Shown one piece after another: positions 57,411 through 64,000 of a stretch of DNA of 64,000 nt. The first letter of the stretch is position 1, and the number at the start of each line of letters is the position of its first letter. Location: the NCBI GenBank assembly GCA_034211175.1, contig JAXHUH010000137.1:4428-68427 (forward strand). The letters run 5' to 3'. The DNA comes from JAXHUH01 sp034211175. Its GTDB lineage: Bacteria; Actinomycetota; Acidimicrobiia; Acidimicrobiales; CAIXPF01. The notes under the pieces are model-generated. The model worked only from the letters and a program-made list of their open reading frames with translations, did not search any database and was not told where the DNA came from. The position numbers were made by a program, and so were the translations under genes.

Positions 57411-58988
57411 CTACGGGCCGAGCAGTGCCTCGAACGACTCGGGCGCGACGCCGAGCTCGGCGAGCGCGGCGCGATAGCGCTCGTAGGCGGTCAGGGCAGC
57501 CGCCCGCTCGCCCTGGGCGGCCAGGCTGCGGACCCTGGCCCGGTGCGCCTTGTCGAGGTGGGGATCGACATCGAGCGCGCGGTCGGCGAGGGCGAGCCGC
57601 TCGGCGGGCTCGCCGGCGCCGTCGAGGAGGCGCGCCGCCGAGGTCACGAACGCGTGGCGGCACTCGTTGCGGGTCGCGGCCGTCCAGTCCTCGTAGGCGT
57701 CCTCGGGCAGGAACGCACCGTCGTAGAGGGCGACAACAGTCGCGTCGTCGCCGGCGGACCGGGCGTCGCGCAGCGCGGCGAGGTCGAGCCGCACCTCGGA
57801 CGGGTCGAGCCGGACGGCGTCGCGGTCGGCCTCGATGCCCCGCCCGAGGACGCGTCGGACGATCGACAGCACCACCGACAACCGGGCACCGAGGCGCTCG
57901 GGCTCGGGGTCCTCGGGCCACAGCAGCTCGATGAGCTCGTCGCGGGGCACCGCCTGCCCGGAGGCGACGACCAGGCGCTTGCACAGCTGGCGGGCCCGGC
58001 GCGACCCCCACTCGCGCACCGGCACCTCGACACCGTCGCGCTCGACGGCGAAGCGGCCGAGCGTGGTGATGGCGGTCTCGTTCGTCGCCGGGGTGTCCGG
58101 CGACCCGGGCCCGGGCGAGCCGGCGGTGGCAGCACCGGATCGCTCGGGCGCGGCCCGCACCCCGGTCGTGGTGCCGGTGACCCACCGCTCGATCTCGTCC
58201 ATCCACGGGTCGATGTCGCCGGCGAAGCTCCAGTGGTCGCCACCCTCGAACGTGACGAGCCGGGCGCCGTCGATGCCGGCGGCCAGCTCCTCGGCGTTCT
58301 CGAGCGGCACGGCCCGGTCACCGGTGTGGTGCAGCACCAGGGTCGGCACGTCGATGTCGTCCAGGAGCGGGCGCACGTCGGCCAGCGCGTTCATGGCCAG
58401 CAGATCACGCAGGGCACTGGGTGACGCGGCCTGGCGCTCGTAGCGCGGCCACCACGCCCGGAAGCGCTCGACCTCGAGCAGCGACGGCCCGAAGATCTCC
58501 ATCGTGATCGACGCCTCGGTCCCCCACCCGGCGACGAACAGGTCCCACATCGCCCGCCGCGACCCGTCATCGGTCGAGGGGAGCTCGGGGGCGAGGCAGG
58601 CGGCGGTCGAGTCGAGGACCAGGGAGCACACACGCTCGGGGTAGGTCGCGGCGAACAGCACGGCCATCGGGCCGCCGTCGGACACCCCGTAGAGGTGGGC
58701 GCGGTCGAAGCCGGCGGCGTCGAGCACAAGCCGCATGTCGTCGATCCGCTCGTCGAGGTCGGCGACGCCGTCGGCCGGGTCGGACGCCCCGGTGCCCCGC
58801 TTGTCGAAGTGGGCGTAGCGACAGAAGCTCCCGAACCGCCGCAGCATCCCCGCGATCTCGGGGCTCTCCCACGCCAGCTCGATGTTCTGGGCCAGCGGCG
58901 GGACGGCGAGGACGGCCTCGGCTCCCTCGCCCCACGCCTGGTAGGCGATGCGGACGTCGTCGCCGGCGAAGCGGACCGGCGGGATCAC
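57411..58988 (-). CDS. Alpha/beta-hydrolase fused to a SARP/BTAD transcription regulator
   Basis: A 525-residue fusion. Residues 1-270 are an alpha/beta hydrolase beginning VRFAGDDVRIAYQAWGEG, with nucleophile GVSDGGPMA, acid HTGDRAVP and histidine GGDHWSF. After a Pro/Gly/Thr-rich linker, residues about 305-400 are an OmpR-like winged helix (TLGRFAVERDGVEVPVREWGSRRARQLCKRLVVASGQAVPRDELIELLWPE), followed by a bacterial transcriptional activation (BTAD) TPR region. The hydrolase may sense or destroy a ligand that controls DNA binding. Start is uncertain; the frame stays open to GTG 59051. Confidence 0.83.
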   Translation of the reverse strand: MIPPVRFAGDDVRIAYQAWGEGAEAVLAVPPLAQNIELAWESPEIAGMLRRFGSFCRYAHFDKRGTGASDPADGVADLDERIDDMRLVLDAAGFDRAHLYGVSDGGPMAVLFAATYPERVCSLVLDSTAACLAPELPSTDDGSRRAMWDLFVAGWGTEASITMEIFGPSLLEVERFRAWWPRYERQAASPSALRDLLAMNALADVRPLLDDIDVPTLVLHHTGDRAVPLENAEELAAGIDGARLVTFEGGDHWSFAGDIDPWMDEIERWVTGTTTGVRAAPERSGAATAGSPGPGSPDTPATNETAITTLGRFAVERDGVEVPVREWGSRRARQLCKRLVVASGQAVPRDELIELLWPEDPEPERLGARLSVVLSIVRRVLGRGIEADRDAVRLDPSEVRLDLAALRDARSAGDDATVVALYDGAFLPEDAYEDWTAATRNECRHAFVTSAARLLDGAGEPAERLALADRALDVDPHLDKAHRARVRSLAAQGERAAALTAYERYRAALAELGVAPESFEALLGP

Positions 58989-59157
58989 GGTCGGGATCGG
59001 GTGACGGGCACGGCGGGGTTCAGTCCAGCACGGCGCCACCCCGGTCCGCACGCCCTACGCCGCACGCCGAGAGGACACGACCGATCCCCGGCGGCCACGA
59101 TCGGGGCCCGGGGACCGCACCGGCGGTCCGAGCACGTCGTCCGACGAGGAGCCCGTC

Positions 59158-59493
59158 ATGACCATCGAGACCACCACCGCGCTGCTGCTGGCCGACTCCG
59201 GCCTCCATGTCGCCGGCGCGGCCGGGGCCACCGGGGAGGACGCGGCCCGGGACCGCGCCGCCATGGTCGGGGGCGCCGCCGCCTACCTGGCGCTCGCCGT
59301 CGCCTGCGCCAAGGGCAGTGGACGCGCCGAGCTGCTCGCGACCGCGGTGCCCGCGATGGGCATCGCCGGCCTCCTCGCCACCTGGGGCCAGAGCACGGTG
59401 CCGTCCACCATCCGCGCGGCGATCGTGGCCGTCGACGTCGGACTGGTCGCCCGGGGTCTCGCCGCCCGCCGGTCCGCGCCGAGCGATTCCTGA
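59158..59493 (+). CDS. Small predicted membrane protein
   Basis: A 111-residue protein with two or three hydrophobic stretches (AAAYLALAVACAKGS, LLATAVPAMGIAGLLATWG, AAIVAVDVGLVARGLAA). A clear GAGGAG six bases before the ATG supports translation. I do not recognise a family. It stands alone between two oppositely arranged units. Confidence 0.55.
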   Translation: MTIETTTALLLADSGLHVAGAAGATGEDAARDRAAMVGGAAAYLALAVACAKGSGRAELLATAVPAMGIAGLLATWGQSTVPSTIRAAIVAVDVGLVARGLAARRSAPSDS

Positions 59494-59712
59494 TGGCGGC
59501 CGGCGACGCGCTCGACTGACGCTCCGGGCGCCACCCCAGGCGTCGATGGTCAGCAGGTCGTCGCCGAGGTGGACCTCCACGACCTCGACGGGCCCACGCG
59601 GGGCGGGGTCGGGGATCGGGCCGCCGGGCCGAGAAGCGTGACGGAGATGCCATCAACAGGCATGTCGCGAGGATTTGGTCGAGCGCTCGTTCAGGGACCT
59701 AGCGTCGGAGGG
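59494..59712. other. Intergenic region with the monooxygenase promoter
   Basis: These 219 bp contain the palindrome CGAGCGCTCG (59680-59689) and a TAGCGT -10-like box (59700-59705) near the right end. The left part shows no recognisable element. Confidence 0.45.
59680..59689. promoter_or_regulatory. Palindromic operator candidate CGAGCGCTCG
   Basis: A perfect 10-bp palindrome lies just upstream of TAGCGT (59700-59705). The ATG of the monooxygenase is seven bases after that box, suggesting a leaderless message. The site overlaps the -35 region, as expected for a repressor; no regulator gene is adjacent. Confidence 0.48.
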
Positions 59713-61560
<1,848 letters not shown>

Positions 61561-61564
61561 CGCC

Positions 61565-62401
61565 GTGCTCGCCGAGCCCCTCGCGGGCCTCGTGGCGTTC
61601 GTGACCGGCGGGGCCCGGGGCATCGGGCGGGCGATCGCACTGGGGTTGGCCGACGCCGGCGCCGACGTGGCGGTCGCCGACCTCCACCTCGAACCGTTCA
61701 CCGGCGAGCGCTACTACCGCCTGCGCCAGCGGGTGTCGGGCGACGACGAGGCCACGCCGACGGCCGACGCGATCGCGGCGAGCGGGCGCCGGTCGATGGC
61801 GTTGCCGCTCGACGTGGCCGACGCCGAGGCGGTGGCCGACGCCGTCGAGCGGTGCGGTGCCGAGCTGGGGCCGCCCGACATCGTGGTCAACAACGCCGGC
61901 ATCGTGAACAACATCGCCCTCATCGCCGAGATGACCGCCGAGCAGTGGGACCACGAGCTGCGGGTCAACCTGTCGGGCATGTTCCACACCGTCCGGGCCA
62001 CCGCACCGGCGATGGCCGAGCGTGGCTTCGGGCGAGTGGTCAACCTGTCGTCGGTGGCGGCGCTGACCCCGGGGCTCGGCCAGCCCGCCTACGCGGCCTC
62101 GAAGGCCGGCGTGATCGGCTTCACCCGGGCCACGGCCCAGGAGTTCGGCCCCGGCGGGGTGACGGCCAACGCCATCCTCCCCGGCCTGATCGCCACCCCG
62201 CTGGTCCGGTCGATGCCGGCGCCGATGCGGGACCGCTACGTCGCCCGGACGCCGATCCGCCGCCTCGGCGAGCCCGACGACATCGCCAACCTCGCGGTGT
62301 TCCTGGCGTCGCCGGCGACGAGCTACCTCACCGGCTGCGCCATCCCGGTCGACGGCGGCCTCACCCACGCCGCACGCGACGGCCTCGACGGCTCCACCTG
62401 A
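61565..62401 (+). CDS. Short-chain dehydrogenase/reductase
   Basis: A 278-residue classical SDR with cofactor motif VTGGARGIGRA, NNAG in strand 4, catalytic Ser in NLSSVAAL and YAASK supplying Tyr-x3-Lys. GTG 61565 lies only four bases after the monooxygenase stop, so the two are cotranscribed and probably act in sequence: alcohol to ketone by the SDR, then oxygen insertion by the BVMO (inference). An insertion of about 15 residues after strand 2 (LHLEPFTGERYYRLRQRVSGD) is unusual for the family. Confidence 0.9.
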   Translation: MLAEPLAGLVAFVTGGARGIGRAIALGLADAGADVAVADLHLEPFTGERYYRLRQRVSGDDEATPTADAIAASGRRSMALPLDVADAEAVADAVERCGAELGPPDIVVNNAGIVNNIALIAEMTAEQWDHELRVNLSGMFHTVRATAPAMAERGFGRVVNLSSVAALTPGLGQPAYAASKAGVIGFTRATAQEFGPGGVTANAILPGLIATPLVRSMPAPMRDRYVARTPIRRLGEPDDIANLAVFLASPATSYLTGCAIPVDGGLTHAARDGLDGST

Positions 62402-62413
62402 GACCCCGACACC

Positions 62414-62462
62414 GAACTGGCGACCACCACGACCATCACGTGGCCGGAGTGGTAGCCAGAAC
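62414..62462. repeat. Candidate degenerate palindrome of the 50-bp family (49 bp)
   Basis: GAACTGGCGACCAC at the left pairs with GTGGTAGCCAGAAC at the right with three mismatches, but the centre lacks the CCACCGGTGG core. The length of 49 bp and the CTGG/CCAGAAC ends fit the family. It lies between two convergent genes. Confidence 0.4.
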
Positions 62463-62510
62463 GGTTCTGAGCAGCGAGCCGTTGGCGCCTGCGGGCACCG
62501 GACGGCGCAC

Positions 62511-63845
62511 TCAGCTGCGGGGTGCGGCGCCGAAGCGGGAGCGGTAGGCGTGCTCGACGGCGGCGAGGTCGGCGGGTGGGAGGTCGGCGGCGGCGCAGCC
62601 CTCGACCGTGAGCCAGGCCTGTTCACGCAGTGGCGCAGCCCGGTCGGACAAGCCGGCCGCCTCGACCGACTCGACCAGCAGCGAGAGCGCCTCCAGGAGA
62701 TAGATGCACACGGCCGGCTGGGTCGCGGCGGCCCGGCGGACCTCGTCGAACGCCAGCGCGACCAGGTCGGCATGGGTGGGCTGGTGGACGAGCACGACGC
62801 GCCCGTAGCCCTCGGCCGTGCGGACGAACGGCGGCGGCTCCCGCCGGAGGAGCTCGGCGAGGACGGCCGAGCTGTGGAAGATGGCGTCCTGGGCCGTGGT
62901 CGGGTCGTTGATGCCGGGCGACAGCGCCTTCAGGGCGACGTCGGCCAGCTGGCGCAGGCCGAACGACACGTCCTGCTGCATGGTGCGGGTCTGGCCGACC
63001 GACACCGCGGCCCGGATGTCGGCATCGAGGGTGTCGTCGTCGACCGTGCCGTCCTCGCCCGGGAGGACCGACAGTCGGCACAGCGGCGTCGAGCGCATCG
63101 CGTAGCGACCCGGGTAGGCGTCCACCCACATGGTCTGGCCCTCCGGAACGCAGCACACCAGCGCGTCGATGTCGAGCTGCTGCACCCACCCGTTGCCGTC
63201 GAAGCGCACGGTGTGGGCGGGACGTTCGGGAGCCGGGGGCGCCGGCGGCACCGGCTCCGCATCGCCGCTGTCGGTCCACTCGGCCCGGACGCGACCGATC
63301 GCCTCGTGCTGGACGCCGTCGAGGATCCGGCTGACGTCCATCGAGTGGGCGCTGTGGTCGATGAAGGCGACGATCGCCAGGATCGTGGCGATGCCGAGGA
63401 CGACGGCGAGGGCCACGGAGACGTTCGGGATCACCGGCTCCCCGCCGTCCTCCAGCGGTGACCGGACCGCCCGCAGGACGAGCAGGCAGTAGGCGAAGTT
63501 CCCGAGGACGAGCGCCATGATGCGCTTGTTGAACGGGTCGCGGAAGAGCGTGTGGACGACCCGGGGCGAGTACTGGCTCGACGCCTGCTGGATGATCAGC
63601 AGCGACACCGAGAAGGCGATGCCGGCGAAGGTGATCGTGGCGCCGGCGACGGTGCCGAGGATGGCGCGGGAGCTGTCGACCGTCGACGCGAAGCCGAACG
63701 GCAGGTCCAGTGCGTTCTCGTCGATGTGGCGGTCGATGCCGATCACGACGGCGGCGACGACCATCGCCGCGAACACGGCGATGGTCGGCACGAGGAACAG
63801 GCTCGATCGGAACCACTCGACGAGCCGCTGGAACCGCAACCACAT
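62511..63845 (-). CDS. DUF2254 membrane protein
   Basis: A 444-residue membrane protein with four N-terminal helices (SSLFLVPTIAVFAAMVVAAVVIG, ILGTVAGATITFAGIAFSVSLLII, RIMALVLGNFAYCLLVL, VSVALAVVLGIATILAIVAFI). The soluble part contains the family landmarks QQASSQYSPRVVHTLFRD and FGLRQLADVALKALSPGINDPTTAQDAI. The family is widespread and uncharacterised. GGGAGG lies nine bases before the ATG. It is the last gene in the window. Confidence 0.88.
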   Translation of the reverse strand: MWLRFQRLVEWFRSSLFLVPTIAVFAAMVVAAVVIGIDRHIDENALDLPFGFASTVDSSRAILGTVAGATITFAGIAFSVSLLIIQQASSQYSPRVVHTLFRDPFNKRIMALVLGNFAYCLLVLRAVRSPLEDGGEPVIPNVSVALAVVLGIATILAIVAFIDHSAHSMDVSRILDGVQHEAIGRVRAEWTDSGDAEPVPPAPPAPERPAHTVRFDGNGWVQQLDIDALVCCVPEGQTMWVDAYPGRYAMRSTPLCRLSVLPGEDGTVDDDTLDADIRAAVSVGQTRTMQQDVSFGLRQLADVALKALSPGINDPTTAQDAIFHSSAVLAELLRREPPPFVRTAEGYGRVVLVHQPTHADLVALAFDEVRRAAATQPAVCIYLLEALSLLVESVEAAGLSDRAAPLREQAWLTVEGCAAADLPPADLAAVEHAYRSRFGAAPRS

Positions 63846-64000
63846 GTGTCTCGACCTCCCCGAAGTGGTCGTCGGTCAACCCCCTTACCTTCCTGGTGGG
63901 CCTTGAGCGATGCTCTTGGTCTGGGAAGTCCGGCGGTGCCGGTATGGCTCACTGCCCCCTGTCGAGGTCATGGCCTGGGGGGTGTTGCCGCCGGTGCTGT
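63846..64000. other. Right-end intergenic sequence
   Basis: These 155 bp upstream of the DUF2254 gene include its promoter region. The last 50 bases have slightly lower GC and could be the start of another gene outside the window, but no frame can be assigned. Confidence 0.3.

Overview
The window looks like chromosome from a very GC-rich actinobacterium. GTG and TTG starts are common, Shine-Dalgarno sites are GGAGG-like, several transcripts look leaderless, and neighbouring genes often overlap by ATGA or GTGA. The mix of a one-piece pyruvate:ferredoxin oxidoreductase, a cyclic-nucleotide-controlled acetyltransferase of the mycobacterial Pat type, many CoA-ester enzymes and actinobacterial DUF families suggests class Acidimicrobiia (Iamiaceae-like). 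That placement is inference, because no rRNA or marker phylogeny is available here. I found no rRNA, tRNA, CRISPR array, transposase, integrase or phage gene. No gene-free stretch exceeds 300 bases; the longest (about 220-240 bp) lie at 19202-19429, 37932-38171, 50385-50615 and 59494-59712.

Layout. 0.1-8.6 kb: CoA-disulfide-reductase/rhodanese fusion, a translationally coupled PFOR and dihydroorotate-dehydrogenase-like pair, a TetR regulator and a Pat-like acetyltransferase. 8.7-15.9 kb: AlkX-type glycosylase, DinB-like protein, then a divergent acyl-CoA locus (acyl-CoA ligase and TetR on minus; enoyl-CoA hydratase, acyl-CoA dehydrogenase and MaoC-like dehydratase on plus) around a perfect 17-bp palindrome. 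The hydratase and the MaoC-like gene are frameshifted. 15.9-24 kb: MalT-like LuxR regulator, small membrane proteins, a putative conflict effector (nucleosidase/TIR-like domain plus TRAFs-binding region) behind a 20-codon leader ORF, PPOX flavoprotein, alcohol dehydrogenase and DUF1254 protein. 24-29.5 kb: metallo-hydrolases, a divergent tetronate kinase and erythronate-dehydrogenase pair, and DUF5996. 29.5-33.7 kb: ECF sigma factor with a monooxygenase-like partner, a polyhydroxyalkanoate synthase pair and an AI-2E transporter.

33.7-38.6 kb: a probable minus-strand operon of LURP-one, DUF6325, lipoprotein, membrane protein and glucose-6-phosphate dehydrogenase-like genes, then another lipoprotein. 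38.6-43.4 kb: an arylsulfatase operon with its own formylglycine-generating enzyme, here fused to a methyltransferase, and a HAD phosphatase. 43.6-48 kb: stand-alone LigD-type polymerase, then a receiver, MEDS-STAS, MEDS-ATPase signalling cluster. 48-56.7 kb: Rrf2 regulator with NmrA/QorB-like reductase, MscS channel, saccharopine-dehydrogenase-like protein, a heterodimeric ABC exporter and a PAS histidine kinase. 56.8-63.8 kb: cupin, alpha/beta-hydrolase-SARP fusion, Baeyer-Villiger-type monooxygenase with a short-chain dehydrogenase, and a DUF2254 membrane protein.

The strongest signal outside the genes is a dispersed family of exactly 50-bp palindromes at 10552, 15016, 26615 and 56798. They share a central CCACCGGTGG-like core and GTTCTGG/GGAAC-like ends, while the arms differ between copies yet stay self-complementary. 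Two weaker candidates of 50 and 49 bp lie at 25072 and 62414.
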